From contig CAJXOS010000026.1 in NCBI GenBank assembly GCA_913057725.1, positions 1-53,839 on the forward strand: DNA of 53,839 bases. Reading direction: 5' to 3'. The notes under the pieces are model-generated. The model was not told the origin of the DNA. It did no database searches and saw only the letters and a program-made list of their open reading frames with translations. Position numbers and translations under genes: made by a program. Positions within the stretch are counted from its first letter, which is position 1. Each line of letters begins with the position of its first letter. Of this stretch, positions 24,996-33,785 are shown piece after piece. The stretch comes from an uncultured Lewinella sp. (GTDB lineage: Bacteria > Bacteroidota > Bacteroidia > Chitinophagales > Saprospiraceae).

Positions 24996-25726
24996 TCCTG
25001 CGCTACTTTTGTTGCTGGAAGTAACAATTTCATTCCCGTTCCCAATTCTAAATCATCAACATGCGCCACCAATTGACCATCGGTGGTTCGTACATGCATA
25101 TGCATGTTTGTGGTGTGATGTGTGAAAATAGCATGGTGACGATTACTATAGAAACCAAGAATGTCTACCTCCACACCTTGCATGCGATCGTGCAAGCCTG
25201 ATTGGACATGCTTCTCATGGGTATGCTCCAGGTCTCCGTCTTTCCAATTGATCACATGCCAGTCCATTGAGGTCAATGTACCAATTAGACGAAATGGGAA
25301 AGGCGCATCCACATTGATTCCAAGTTCCTCTGCCTTGTTTTCAATGTATTCTTCTAGACTCGATTCGCTTTTTACGTCGGTAGGAACCTGAACTTCCTGC
25401 CATTGTTCGATATTTGAATAGACGAGAAGGGTAGCGGTATGATCAAAGGTTGAATCAATAAGTAGTGAATCAGCCTGTACGTAGGAGATGTAGGGCTTGC
25501 TATCCAGAATGAGTACTTCGCCCTTTAAGTTAGTTACTGCTCCAAGTGCATAAATTCCGGCTTGATCGCTGAGCTCGGTGAGATCTATCTGAGCACTTAT
25601 GTCCCCCTTCCTCATCATGTTCTTTAGGGCACCGACATATTCCACTTGCACAGTTAGTCCATCAGATGTCGTATTTCGGCAGGAACAAAGGAGAATCAGA
25701 GCGGCAAAAGGCAACAAGTAACGCAT
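24992..25726 (-). CDS. Acetolactate-decarboxylase-like (BudA fold) lipoprotein
   Basis: A 244-residue protein that starts with a lipoprotein signal (LLPFAALILLCSC, acylated Cys about 16). Its body matches alpha-acetolactate decarboxylase: the strand-turn ALGAVTNLKGEVLILDSKPY with the conserved Gly-Glu, PFPFRLIGTL, and the zinc-ligand pattern HMH-x10-H at His209, His211 and His222, the same spacing as in the characterised Bacillus enzyme (His194, His196, His207). That enzyme makes acetoin from acetolactate in the cytoplasm or outside the cell; this version should sit in the periplasm or on the outer membrane. Extra histidines (RHHAIFTHH) precede the site. No acetolactate synthase gene is nearby, so the substrate is open. 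Confidence 0.75.
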   Translation of the reverse strand: MRYLLPFAALILLCSCRNTTSDGLTVQVEYVGALKNMMRKGDISAQIDLTELSDQAGIYALGAVTNLKGEVLILDSKPYISYVQADSLLIDSTFDHTATLLVYSNIEQWQEVQVPTDVKSESSLEEYIENKAEELGINVDAPFPFRLIGTLTSMDWHVINWKDGDLEHTHEKHVQSGLHDRMQGVEVDILGFYSNRHHAIFTHHTTNMHMHVRTTDGQLVAHVDDLELGTGMKLLLPATKVAQD

Positions 25727-25741
25727 GATCTTGCTTTTTGA

Positions 25742-26236
25742 TTAAGACTTGCTCAATTGATCCGCCAATTTAATGAGCTCTGGTAAACGGTAGCCTCCCG
25801 CCATGGACTGGATCTGCTCAGCAGCCCATTCCGTGGGACAACCAATGCTGGTTACAAAGAGTGGCTTATTACTCTGTCCACGAAGAATCCCTGACTCGAC
25901 TTCCTCTGCTGCCCGAAAGTGGGTTTTTGCTACGCCGATTACAGGTACTTTCTCCTCTAGAGATTCGTAAAGATATACGCCAAGTCCTGGTCGGTCCTTG
26001 GCGAGATACACATAACTATCTACTACCAAATAGTCTAGCGGCTCCTTGATTTCAGCTATCATTAGCTGAAGGATTGGCAGTTCTCTTTTGTAAAACTGAC
26101 CTGGTTCATATTCACCGGCAAGCGGTGCCTGGATGACATAGGTTTTGAAGGCCTCAGTACTTGTCCAATCTTCCAATAGGACAGCAGCCACCTGGGCGTG
26201 GTCTTCCCGGTAATGAACATCAAAACAGGCTATCAT
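25742..26236 (-). CDS. nfi: Short endonuclease V homologue
   Basis: Endonuclease V cuts nucleic acid one base past deoxyinosine or inosine. This 164-residue protein keeps the catalytic carboxylates: Asp6 in CFDVHY, Glu52 in YKRELP, and Asp73 in VVDSYVYL, plus PGLGVYL, VIGVAKT and the late PLFVTSIG motif. It lacks about 40 N-terminal residues of the E. coli-type enzyme and has DSY in place of the usual DGxG. I take the start from the ATG that leaves FDVHY close to the N terminus; no in-frame extension is seen. Family is fairly sure; activity on inosine is inferred. It lies 15 bases upstream of the BudA-like gene on the same strand. Confidence 0.8.
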   Translation of the reverse strand: MIACFDVHYREDHAQVAAVLLEDWTSTEAFKTYVIQAPLAGEYEPGQFYKRELPILQLMIAEIKEPLDYLVVDSYVYLAKDRPGLGVYLYESLEEKVPVIGVAKTHFRAAEEVESGILRGQSNKPLFVTSIGCPTEWAAEQIQSMAGGYRLPELIKLADQLSKS

Positions 26237-26283
26237 AACGAGTGCTTTTAAGCCTGGTTAAGTAAGAGAGGAGTAGGCGGATA

Positions 26284-27381
26284 TTATACGTTAAAGCGGA
26301 AGTGCATCACATCACCGTCATTCACAACGTATTCCTTTCCTTCTACATTGAGCTTCCCGGCTTCTTTTACTGCCTGCTCAGAACCTAGGTCTACATAGTC
26401 TTGGTAAGGAATCACCTCGGCACGGATAAAGCCCTTCTCGAAGTCGGTATGGATTACACCGGCAGCACCTGGTGCTTTAGTACCTTCTACGATGGTCCAA
26501 GCTCGAACCTCTTTTTCACCAGCGGTGAAGTAAGTGATCAGGTTAAGCAAAGAATAGGCTCCTTGGATTACTCGGTTAACGCCAGGTTCTGTAAGCCCCA
26601 TCTCCTCGATGAACTCCATACGTTCTTCCTTGGTCTCTAACTCTGCGATATCAGCCTCGATAGAAGCAGAGATATAGAGAACTTCCGCATTCTCGTTCGC
26701 GACAGCAGCCTTAAACGCTTCCGTGTGCTCGTTACCGCTCTCCGTGGAGTCCATATCTACATTACAAACGTAGAGGATTGGCTTAGCTGTAAGCAGCATC
26801 ATTTCTTTTAGCATTTCCTGGCCATCATCCTCTAGGTCCAGACTCCGAGCTGGCTTACCTGCTTCCAGATGGCTTACAATGGCTTCGCCCATTTCTACAG
26901 CACGCTTAGCTTCTTTCTCACCGCTCTTGGCGGCCTTGCGTAGCTTGTCTAAACGCTTCTCTGCTGTTTCGAGGTCTTTGAAGATCAATTCTGTGTCAAT
27001 GATGTCCTTATCACGTACTGGATCTACACTTCCATCTACGTGCACCACATTATCATCCTCAAAACAACGTACGACATGAAGGATCGCATCAACTTCACGG
27101 ATGTTGCCCAAGAACTGGTTGCCAAGGCCTTCGCCTTTACTTGCTCCCTTGATCAATCCGGCGATATCAACAATATCCACTGTCGTAGGAATCGTTTTCT
27201 TCGGGTTGACGAGCTCAGTCAGTTTATCCAAACGAGGATCTGGAACGGTAATCACCCCCACATTTGGGTCTTTGGTGGCAAAAGGGTAGTTAGCCGCCAA
27301 AGCTTTTGCTGAGGTAAGCGCATTAAAGAGGGTAGATTTTCCGACGTTGGGTAGACCAACGATTCCACATTGAAGTCCCAT
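26284..27381 (-). CDS. ychF: Redox-regulated Obg-family ATPase YchF
   Basis: YchF is a near-universal P-loop protein of the Obg family that binds ATP in preference to GTP and associates with ribosomes. At 365 residues it has normal length. Seen: Walker A GLPNVGKST at residues 9-17, the switch region ATKDPNVGVITVPDPRL, DIVDIAGLIKGASKGEGLGN as the G3 motif, and NVDM in place of the NKxD specificity motif, as in the ATP-binding members. The C-terminal TGS-like domain ends FEKGFIRAEVIPYQDYVDLG and VNDGDVMHFRFNV. No neighbour suggests a special role. Confidence 0.97.
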   Translation of the reverse strand: MGLQCGIVGLPNVGKSTLFNALTSAKALAANYPFATKDPNVGVITVPDPRLDKLTELVNPKKTIPTTVDIVDIAGLIKGASKGEGLGNQFLGNIREVDAILHVVRCFEDDNVVHVDGSVDPVRDKDIIDTELIFKDLETAEKRLDKLRKAAKSGEKEAKRAVEMGEAIVSHLEAGKPARSLDLEDDGQEMLKEMMLLTAKPILYVCNVDMDSTESGNEHTEAFKAAVANENAEVLYISASIEADIAELETKEERMEFIEEMGLTEPGVNRVIQGAYSLLNLITYFTAGEKEVRAWTIVEGTKAPGAAGVIHTDFEKGFIRAEVIPYQDYVDLGSEQAVKEAGKLNVEGKEYVVNDGDVMHFRFNV

Positions 27382-27525
27382 TCATGTTAATTTTTGCGGC
27401 CGCGAAGATACAAGGAATATCTTGTTTTGCCTGCCCTGAGGGAAAAGAAAATACTGTGTGCACAACCTTCGGCGTTATAGATTCATCTCTCTATTGTAAC
27501 GCTCTTCTGAACACAAGCTTTTGCT

Positions 27526-28674
27526 ATGTCTATCTATCGCACCCTAAGCGCAACCTTTCACCTTACACACGACTGCAATCTCCGATGTGATTATTGCTAT
27601 ACCGGGCAAAAAGTAGGTAAGCCCATGAGCGATGAAATCGTGGAAAGTTCGCTCGTTTTTATCCTTCAACAAGCTCAAGAGACCGGCGCTGAACGACTGG
27701 ACATCACCTTCTTCGGTGGTGAGCCCTTATTGGCCAAAGACAAGATCTACCAAATCGTTGACGAATTGGATCAACGCGCTGCACATCTAACTCGATCCTA
27801 CAAGCTGAGCACCAACGGAACTTTGCTTACTGAGCAGGTGATGAATGAGCTTTTAAGTCGAAGGGTATTCCTTTCCTTAAGCTTAGATGGTTCTCCTGAA
27901 ACTAACGATCTCTATCGAAAACGCGCCGGAGGGCAGGGGACGGCAAAACGGATCGAGGAAGCCGCACGCTTACTTTTGAAGCACAATCCCTGTGCAAGTG
28001 TAACCTGCGTGGTAACACCTGCTACAGCTGGGCGTGTTGCTCCTTCTGTTGACTACCTGTACGAGTTAGGATTCAGATATATCTCGACAACCTTGGATTA
28101 CTCTGCCGAATGGTCGGTCGAACACTTCAAAGCTTTGAAGTCTAGCTATAAACAATTAGCCAAGTGGTATGAAGGCAAGATGCTAGCAGAGGAACGCTTC
28201 TACCTTAGCTTTTTTGACGAACGCATTCGTACCCGGACTTACAAGCCACTGGCTGCTCACGAGCGCTGCCATGTAGCGGGTAAGCACTTCTCTATCGCCC
28301 CGGATGGTGCCCTATATCCCTGTATTCAATTTGTCACTACCGAAGGGAGACCTGAGTTTATCATTGGTCATGTCAATGAAGGTTTTGACAATGCTTGCAA
28401 GCAACACATTCACCAGGCCTCTGAAAAGGAAAAGCCGGAATGCAATGGCTGTACCCTAGAGGCCCGCTGTAGCAAATGGTGTAGCTGTATCAATTTTGCC
28501 AGCACCGGCACCATTGATCAAGCCAGCCCAATAGCTTGCTACAATGAGAGAATACTAATGGAAATCGTGGACAAAACCGCCGATCGCTTATGGAAAAAGC
28601 GCAGCAATATGTTTGTTCACAAGCACTATAATCCTGATTACCCAATTATTGCTCATCTCGAAGCTAACCTCTAG
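27526..28674 (+). CDS. Radical SAM/SPASM-domain enzyme
   Basis: A 382-residue radical SAM enzyme. The SAM-binding cluster motif is CNLRCDYC (Cys17, Cys21, Cys24), followed by FFGGEPLL and a SAM-binding STNGTLL and SLSLDGSPETND. The C-terminal SPASM domain holds many cysteines for auxiliary clusters: CHVAGKHFSIAPDGALYPC, then CNGCTLEARCSKWCSC and a last Cys in PIACYNE. Enzymes of this architecture usually modify a peptide or protein side chain (RiPP maturases, sulfatase maturases). There is no sulfatase nearby; the next gene begins 5 bases after the stop and is the natural candidate for its substrate or partner. The exact reaction is unknown. Confidence 0.9.
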   Translation: MSIYRTLSATFHLTHDCNLRCDYCYTGQKVGKPMSDEIVESSLVFILQQAQETGAERLDITFFGGEPLLAKDKIYQIVDELDQRAAHLTRSYKLSTNGTLLTEQVMNELLSRRVFLSLSLDGSPETNDLYRKRAGGQGTAKRIEEAARLLLKHNPCASVTCVVTPATAGRVAPSVDYLYELGFRYISTTLDYSAEWSVEHFKALKSSYKQLAKWYEGKMLAEERFYLSFFDERIRTRTYKPLAAHERCHVAGKHFSIAPDGALYPCIQFVTTEGRPEFIIGHVNEGFDNACKQHIHQASEKEKPECNGCTLEARCSKWCSCINFASTGTIDQASPIACYNERILMEIVDKTADRLWKKRSNMFVHKHYNPDYPIIAHLEANL

Positions 28675-28678
28675 TACT

Positions 28679-30139
28679 ATGCCTAAGCAAAAACTAAAGG
28701 TGCAGCCACTAAAGCGCGCCTATCAACCAAAGTACCCTTCGCATTCGGATCCTAATCCGCTGCTATTCCCTGAAACGCGGCCTTACCCGTTCAGTCAGAA
28801 GATGATTGATGCACTAGGTCAAGCAGGTTTTGCCGGTGCACTTTTACTTAGCCCACTGGCTGCCAGTGGGCAATCTGATAATGGAGCAACTAAGACCAAC
28901 CCCTTCACAATAGAGAGAACGAATCTTCCCTATGTGCCCATTTATTATGGTACCGGTCAGCCCTCCAGGCTGAGCAGAGAAGACGTAATCGATTTCATCC
29001 ACGAAGTCTTTGTCAGTGAAGGCTTAAGCCCCAATAGAGATACTGTATTCACTGCTGAAGGGGTAAGTATCCCTGCGAGCAGCTATGATGAGTCCTGCAA
29101 AATCGGATTTATCTGGCTGGACTACTACAACTTTGGAGCGGGTATGCGCAAGCAGAGCTTATATGATTGGCAGGTGAGCTCTTTTAAGGAAGAACAGCTC
29201 CGAGAAAGATTTGTAGAGATACGTAAGAGAGAATATCAGCAATATGCACGTAATCCGGAACGGTTTCTCAACAGCCTCGTTGATACCCGCTACCGGAATC
29301 GGCCAATTGACCATAACTATAAGCAGGATTTAGAGGAAAAATTACCGCAACTCAACGAGCAAGCTGCTTCTGAACAGTATTTCGTCCAACGGACTGCTGC
29401 CTATGAATTTGCGATCACTTTGGTTCGGTACCAAGACGAGCCATCTGTAGAGCGATATTATGAATTGCTGCTTCGCATAGATCAAGAGGTCGAAGATCCA
29501 ATTGAGCGATGGATTTGTGCAAAAAAAACAGCAAAAATTGCCAGCCACCTGGGGCGAAGTGTCGAATCTCTTGCAACAGCACTGGATGAGGAACTGCAGT
29601 CTATTTTATCCACAGGTTCATTTGATACATTTTCTGAACGAATAAACAGGCTTACCGAACTACTTCATCTTGATCATGGCAACCGCTACTTTGGTAAGCA
29701 CAACGAAGTAAACGCCTTGTTGGTGGAAATTCTCAACACCCAAAAGTATGAGGACAGGGAAGCAAAATGCGAGGACCTTGCCTTGTTGCTAGATGAGCGA
29801 GAAGTCTCTTTGGCAGAAGCGCACCAACTTGAGCAAGCAGCAAATGACGGAGCGTATTTTATTGCCCCAATCTCGTATTTCGACAACAGATCAATTTATC
29901 AAAACTCCTACAACTACAATGTACCTGATAGCCTTAGTCAAGAACTAACGGCATTGCAGGCGCAAATGAAAGCAGCCACGACAGATGAGGAACGTAACGA
30001 ATTCAGAGCTGAAATTTGGGAATGCAGGAATAAGATAAATAGCCTTCGTCGAGAAGAAGCTACCATGAAAGCCCTTCGGCATCTTGAAGCGGAGGTACGA
30101 CAGTACATACAGTGGGCCAAAGCACAGCAGGGGTACTAA
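28679..30139 (+). CDS. Unknown 486-residue partner of the radical SAM/SPASM enzyme
   Basis: I do not recognise this protein. It starts at the ATG 5 bases after the radical SAM gene; the frame is open upstream but inside that gene. The first 45 residues are basic and proline-rich (LKRAYQPKYPSHSDPNP, LLFPETRPYPFSQ), followed by a hydrophobic stretch AGFAGALLLSPLAASGQS at about 51-68 that could be a late signal-like segment. A conserved-looking block follows: LPYVPIYYGTGQPSRLSRED and VIDFIHEVFVSEGL. The remaining 350 residues are mostly charged and helical, with few cysteines. The tight spacing suggests it is a protein substrate, a carrier of a leader peptide, or an accessory factor of the radical SAM enzyme. 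Confidence 0.7.
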   Translation: MPKQKLKVQPLKRAYQPKYPSHSDPNPLLFPETRPYPFSQKMIDALGQAGFAGALLLSPLAASGQSDNGATKTNPFTIERTNLPYVPIYYGTGQPSRLSREDVIDFIHEVFVSEGLSPNRDTVFTAEGVSIPASSYDESCKIGFIWLDYYNFGAGMRKQSLYDWQVSSFKEEQLRERFVEIRKREYQQYARNPERFLNSLVDTRYRNRPIDHNYKQDLEEKLPQLNEQAASEQYFVQRTAAYEFAITLVRYQDEPSVERYYELLLRIDQEVEDPIERWICAKKTAKIASHLGRSVESLATALDEELQSILSTGSFDTFSERINRLTELLHLDHGNRYFGKHNEVNALLVEILNTQKYEDREAKCEDLALLLDEREVSLAEAHQLEQAANDGAYFIAPISYFDNRSIYQNSYNYNVPDSLSQELTALQAQMKAATTDEERNEFRAEIWECRNKINSLRREEATMKALRHLEAEVRQYIQWAKAQQGY

Positions 30140-30209
30140 GCGTACTGGGCACCAATATTCGCGGTATCTCTTGTGGAGCTCTATTCAAAAATAAGGCTAC
30201 CTTGTTGGC

Positions 30210-30791
30210 ATGAATTTTCTTGCACACATGCTGCTATCCTGCGAGTCGGAAGAACTACTGGTAGGCAATTTTTTGGGCGATTTTGTCAAGAACCGAGAGG
30301 TAGCTGGATTCTCTGAGGGGATTCAGCAAGGTATACGTTTACATCGCTTAATCGATAGCTTTACCGATGCTCATGCCATAGTTCGCCAAGGTACGAAGCG
30401 TATGCACCCGCGGCACGGCAAGTACGCTGGTGTTGTAGTAGATGTGCTATATGATTATATCCTGGCAAACAACTGGGATGAATTCGGCCCCGGTGATTTG
30501 CAAGAATTCGCTAACCGATCTTATTCTACGCTGGAGAAATACCTGCCCGCAATGCCTGAGCGCCTTTATTCAGTTGTTCCCCGAATGATTGCGGATAATT
30601 GGGTAGTTCGATATGGCACGCACGATGGAATCGAATTCACCTTTAGTCGACTACAAAGAAGGGTCTCCCGCCCAGAAATGCTCGAAAATGTGCTGACCAC
30701 CTTAAGGGAAAACGAAAAAGAACTGACAAATGAGTTTCGCCAGTTCTTTCCCGATATCGTTAAGGAAGTACAATACTTCTGTGCTTGCTAA
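30210..30791 (+). CDS. acpH: Acyl-carrier-protein phosphodiesterase (AcpH/DUF479)
   Basis: AcpH removes the 4'-phosphopantetheine group from acyl carrier protein. The 193-residue protein begins MNFLAHMLLS, the N-terminal family signature, followed by GNFLGDFVK, GIRLHRLIDSFTD and HGKYAGVVVDVLYDYILANN, with the His and Asp residues of an HD-like metal site. The length is as in E. coli AcpH. A TACCTTGT box ends 4 bases before the ATG, so the message may have almost no leader. The stop abuts the stop of the convergent rseP without any spacer. Confidence 0.92.
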   Translation: MNFLAHMLLSCESEELLVGNFLGDFVKNREVAGFSEGIQQGIRLHRLIDSFTDAHAIVRQGTKRMHPRHGKYAGVVVDVLYDYILANNWDEFGPGDLQEFANRSYSTLEKYLPAMPERLYSVVPRMIADNWVVRYGTHDGIEFTFSRLQRRVSRPEMLENVLTTLRENEKELTNEFRQFFPDIVKEVQYFCAC

Positions 30792-32132
30792 TTAGCCATT
30801 AAAAAGCATCCGCTTAATATCTAATCCGTTGGCTAGGAGCACTAGGCCGATAACGATGATGAAGCCAACAATTGTTGCATACTCCATAAACTTATCGCTC
30901 GGCTTGCGGCCAGATACTACCTCGTATAGCAGGAACATTACGTGCCCACCATCCAGTGCCGGGATTGGTAGAAGGTTCATGAAGGCCAGAATCAATGACA
31001 GGATAGCCGTCATAGTCCAGAAACGTTCCCAGTTCCAGGAAGCGCCAAACATGGAGCCAATAGAAGCGAAACCTCCAAGGCTTTCAGTGACCTTGATGTC
31101 TCCACTAAACATTCGCCCAAAGGCTTTTAGTTGATCAGTTAGTGTTGACCAGCCTAAAGCGGCACCAGCAGGCATGGCTTCACCGAAAGTAAACTCCTGT
31201 CTTTCTGATCCAAAGAAGTAAGTTGGGTCAGCGGCAGCTACACCAATTCGTCCTTTTTCAGTGGTAGTCACTGTAACGTCCTGGACTTCTCCCTCTCGTA
31301 CAAGTGTTACTGTTACGTCTTGGCTTACCAATGGGGTAACCATCTCAACGAATTCTGTAAAGAATGGGGTAGGGGCGCCATTAAGGGCAATGATGCTATC
31401 ACGTTCTTGGATACCTGCTAGCTTGGCGGGCGAATCCTCGGAAAAGCCGGCTGCTACAAATGGCACGCGTGGTGCAAAGATCACAGCTCCCTTATTCTTG
31501 TATGCTGACAGCTCGCCGGTCCAACGTGGATCAATATCGATATCCACCACCTCGCCATTACGGCGTACTTGCATGGAACGAGCATCGTTAATTACGATTT
31601 CGCGAAGGAGTGTCCGACTGTTGAATTTTTCAAAGTTCTTACCATTGATTGAAAGGACATGGTCACCTTCAAGTAAACCAATTTCTTGGCCCAAAGAATC
31701 TACCGCAATACCGTATTTTACATTTTCATTCGGCAAGTATTCCTGGCCGTAGTACCAAAGTACAAAGCCGAATATCAGAAGGCCTAGAATGAAGTTGACG
31801 GTCACCCCGCCCAGCATAATAATGAGACGCTGCCAGGCCGGTTTACTTCGAAACTCCCACTCCTGGGGCTCTTGCTCCATTTGTTCAGTATCAAAGCTCT
31901 CGTCAATCATTCCGCTGATCTTAACGTAGCCACCAAGTGGCAGCCAGCCGATACCATATTCGGTTTCTCCAATTTGCTTTTTGAAAAGAGCAAATCCAGG
32001 ATCAAAGAAGAGGTAGAATTTCTCTACTCGGGTATTAAAAAGACGAGCCGGAAAGAAGTGTCCACCCTCGTGCAAAACAATTAGAATAGAAAGGCTGAGC
32101 ATCAGCTGCCCCGCCATAATCAAAATATCCAT
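30792..32132 (-). CDS. rseP: RseP/site-2 family intramembrane metalloprotease
   Basis: A 446-residue polytopic zinc protease that should cut transmembrane substrates such as anti-sigma factors. The zinc motif HEGGH is at residues 21-25 in the first helix, followed by the family's GIGWLPLGGYVKISGM. Two PDZ domains can be inferred (GLLEGDHVLSINGKN near 160, and SPAKLAGIQERDSIIALNGA near 240), and the third ligand motif ALDGGH lies near the end in NLLPIPALDGGHVMFLLYE. Length and order match RseP-type proteases. No sigma/anti-sigma pair is in the window. Confidence 0.95.
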   Translation of the reverse strand: MDILIMAGQLMLSLSILIVLHEGGHFFPARLFNTRVEKFYLFFDPGFALFKKQIGETEYGIGWLPLGGYVKISGMIDESFDTEQMEQEPQEWEFRSKPAWQRLIIMLGGVTVNFILGLLIFGFVLWYYGQEYLPNENVKYGIAVDSLGQEIGLLEGDHVLSINGKNFEKFNSRTLLREIVINDARSMQVRRNGEVVDIDIDPRWTGELSAYKNKGAVIFAPRVPFVAAGFSEDSPAKLAGIQERDSIIALNGAPTPFFTEFVEMVTPLVSQDVTVTLVREGEVQDVTVTTTEKGRIGVAAADPTYFFGSERQEFTFGEAMPAGAALGWSTLTDQLKAFGRMFSGDIKVTESLGGFASIGSMFGASWNWERFWTMTAILSLILAFMNLLPIPALDGGHVMFLLYEVVSGRKPSDKFMEYATIVGFIIVIGLVLLANGLDIKRMLFNG

Positions 32133-32259
32133 ACGCTATATTAGCTAGGTCTTGATGTCGGTCAAAGAATTCGGAGTTTAGAACAGCAGTAAGTGTGCAA
32201 ATGTTGTTCATTTTGACGACTCTTCCACCTATTTTCGGTGAGCGCCGCTCCAAGGCCGA

Positions 32260-32267
32260 CAAAGGTA
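32260..32267 (-). promoter_or_regulatory. Candidate -7 box TACCTTTG for rseP
   Basis: On the minus strand TACCTTTG is an exact -7 match, identical to the boxes before yidC and the cobalamin riboswitch. It would give a leader of about 120 bases to rseP. No TTTG is seen at the -33 position. A weaker box, AACATTTG, lies nearer the gene on the same strand. The rest of 32133-32375 shows no gene. Confidence 0.4.
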
Positions 32268-32361
32268 GTCTAATTTTAGAAATCAGCTACACGAGGCACC
32301 AAATACAGATGGCAAGCCCAACAGCAAGAATCGAAGGGCTACAGCCTTCGTACAAATTCTT

Positions 32362-32369
32362 TAGATTTG
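32362..32369 (+). promoter_or_regulatory. -7 box TAGATTTG just before rsmE
   Basis: TAGATTTG is an exact TAnnTTTG match ending 6 bases before the rsmE ATG at 32376. If used, transcription would start at or next to the start codon, giving a leaderless message. No clear -33 TTTG was found. Confidence 0.5.
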
Positions 32370-32375
32370 CGCCAG

Positions 32376-33092
32376 ATGCAATTGTTTTACGTTCCACATA
32401 TCAGTGAGGGTATTGTTGAGCTTCCTGCCGAGGAGGCCCGCCATGCTGTGCAAGTACTCCGCAAAAGAGTAGGGGATGAACTGGATATAGTTGATGGTAA
32501 AGGAGGCTGGTTTAAAGCAACTATCACCGAAGCCAGTAAACGAGATTGTACGGTTGAGGTGAAGCTGCTGAAGCAAGAAGAACGACGCAGTCATTATCAT
32601 CTCACTATGGCTGTCTCGCCCACCAAAAGCAATGACCGCTTCGAATGGTTTTTGGAAAAAGCTACGGAGATCGGGGTTGATCGAATTGTACCGTTGCAAT
32701 GCAAGCGTACGGAACGTCCCAAGATAAGATTGGATCGATATGACAAGGTTTTAGTTTCTGCTATGAAACAGAGTCTACAGGCCTGGAAACCAGAGTTAAT
32801 GCCTTTGACGCCAATTCCGGATTTTATCGAACAGATTCCAGAGGAAACCGCTGCCTACATCGGCTGGTGCGACGATAGCATCAACACACCGCTTATTGGC
32901 AACTTCCAAGCCGTTAAGAACGTTGTCCTATTGATTGGTCCTGAAGGAGACTTCACTGCCGAAGAAGTATCAGCAGCACGAGCCGCAGGTTGTCAGCCTA
33001 TTACACTTGGCCCCAACCGACTCCGGACAGAAACCGCAGCAGTGGTTGCTACCCAAACGATTGCCGTTTTAGAAGAATTAGCAAGTAAGTAA
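32376..33092 (+). CDS. rsmE: 16S rRNA (uracil1498-N3)-methyltransferase
   Basis: RsmE methylates N3 of U1498 in the 30S decoding region. The 238-residue protein opens with a PUA-like domain (MQLFYVPHI, ARHAVQVLRKRVGDELDIVDGKGG) and ends with the SPOUT trefoil-knot signature LLIGPEGDFTAEEV, LGPNRLRTETAAVVA. The middle helix KSNDRFEWFLEKATEIGVD is also characteristic. I choose the ATG at 32376; the TTG nine bases upstream lies inside the -7 box. The stop codon overlaps the next start by one base (TAATG), so the DUF4159 gene is co-translated. Confidence 0.96.
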   Translation: MQLFYVPHISEGIVELPAEEARHAVQVLRKRVGDELDIVDGKGGWFKATITEASKRDCTVEVKLLKQEERRSHYHLTMAVSPTKSNDRFEWFLEKATEIGVDRIVPLQCKRTERPKIRLDRYDKVLVSAMKQSLQAWKPELMPLTPIPDFIEQIPEETAAYIGWCDDSINTPLIGNFQAVKNVVLLIGPEGDFTAEEVSAARAAGCQPITLGPNRLRTETAAVVATQTIAVLEELASK

Positions 33093-33766
33093 TGATCGAT
33101 ATGAAGCGCTTCCCGATTTTAATTGTTTTAGTGATTGCCTTGTTAAGCAGTAACATGGCTCCGACGATGGCCCCAATGAAATTGGGTCTTCTGAAATATC
33201 GGGGTGGGGGAGACTGGTATGCTAACCCTACTGCCTTGCCAAATCTGGCATCTTTCTGTAATAATACATTGAGTACCAACTTCGATGCTGCTGAATATGC
33301 TGTTGTAGAAGTTGGAAGTGCAGAACTTTTCAATTTCCCATTCATCCACATGACTGGTCACGGGAATGTCGTATTCTCTGATGCAGAGGCCGATAACCTT
33401 CGCAACTACCTACTAGCAGGTGGCTTTCTCCATATCGATGACAATTACGGGATGGATCCTTTCGTGCGGACTGCGATGAAGAAAGCCTTCCCAGAGTTAG
33501 ATTTTATTGAACTCCCTTTCGAGCATCCAATCTATCATCAGCGATTCGATTTCAATAGTGGTCTTCCGAAGGTGCACGAGCACGACGGAGATGCACCACG
33601 TGGTTACGGGCTAATCTGGGAAGGACGATTAGTTTGTTTCTACTCCTACGAGTCTGATCTTGGGGATGGCTGGGAAGATCCTGCTGTGCATAAAGATCCA
33701 GAAGAAATTCGTCAAGCTGCGCTGCGGATGGGCGCAAACATTATCCAATTTGCCTTCGAGCAGTAG
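33092..33766 (+). CDS. DUF4159 domain-containing protein
   Basis: A 224-residue exported protein. A signal-like N terminus (FPILIVLVIALLSSNMAP) is followed by KLGLLKYRGGGDWYANP, then FIHMTGHGNVVFSDAEADNL, LLAGGFLHIDDNYG and ELPFEHPIYH, the hallmarks of the DUF4159 family, a Bacteroidota family with a flavodoxin/GATase-like fold and no known activity. Homologues I recall lie next to rsmE in this phylum, as here. The start overlaps the rsmE stop. A start three codons later (MKRFP) is also possible. Confidence 0.88.
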   Translation: MIDMKRFPILIVLVIALLSSNMAPTMAPMKLGLLKYRGGGDWYANPTALPNLASFCNNTLSTNFDAAEYAVVEVGSAELFNFPFIHMTGHGNVVFSDAEADNLRNYLLAGGFLHIDDNYGMDPFVRTAMKKAFPELDFIELPFEHPIYHQRFDFNSGLPKVHEHDGDAPRGYGLIWEGRLVCFYSYESDLGDGWEDPAVHKDPEEIRQAALRMGANIIQFAFEQ

Positions 33767-33785
33767 TTCTAGTCATACAAATACG

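Noticed and set aside
31261..31752. Plus-strand frame of 163 codons inside rseP
   Set aside because: Ser/Thr/Arg-rich composition and full overlap with the well-supported rseP coding region show it is a shadow.
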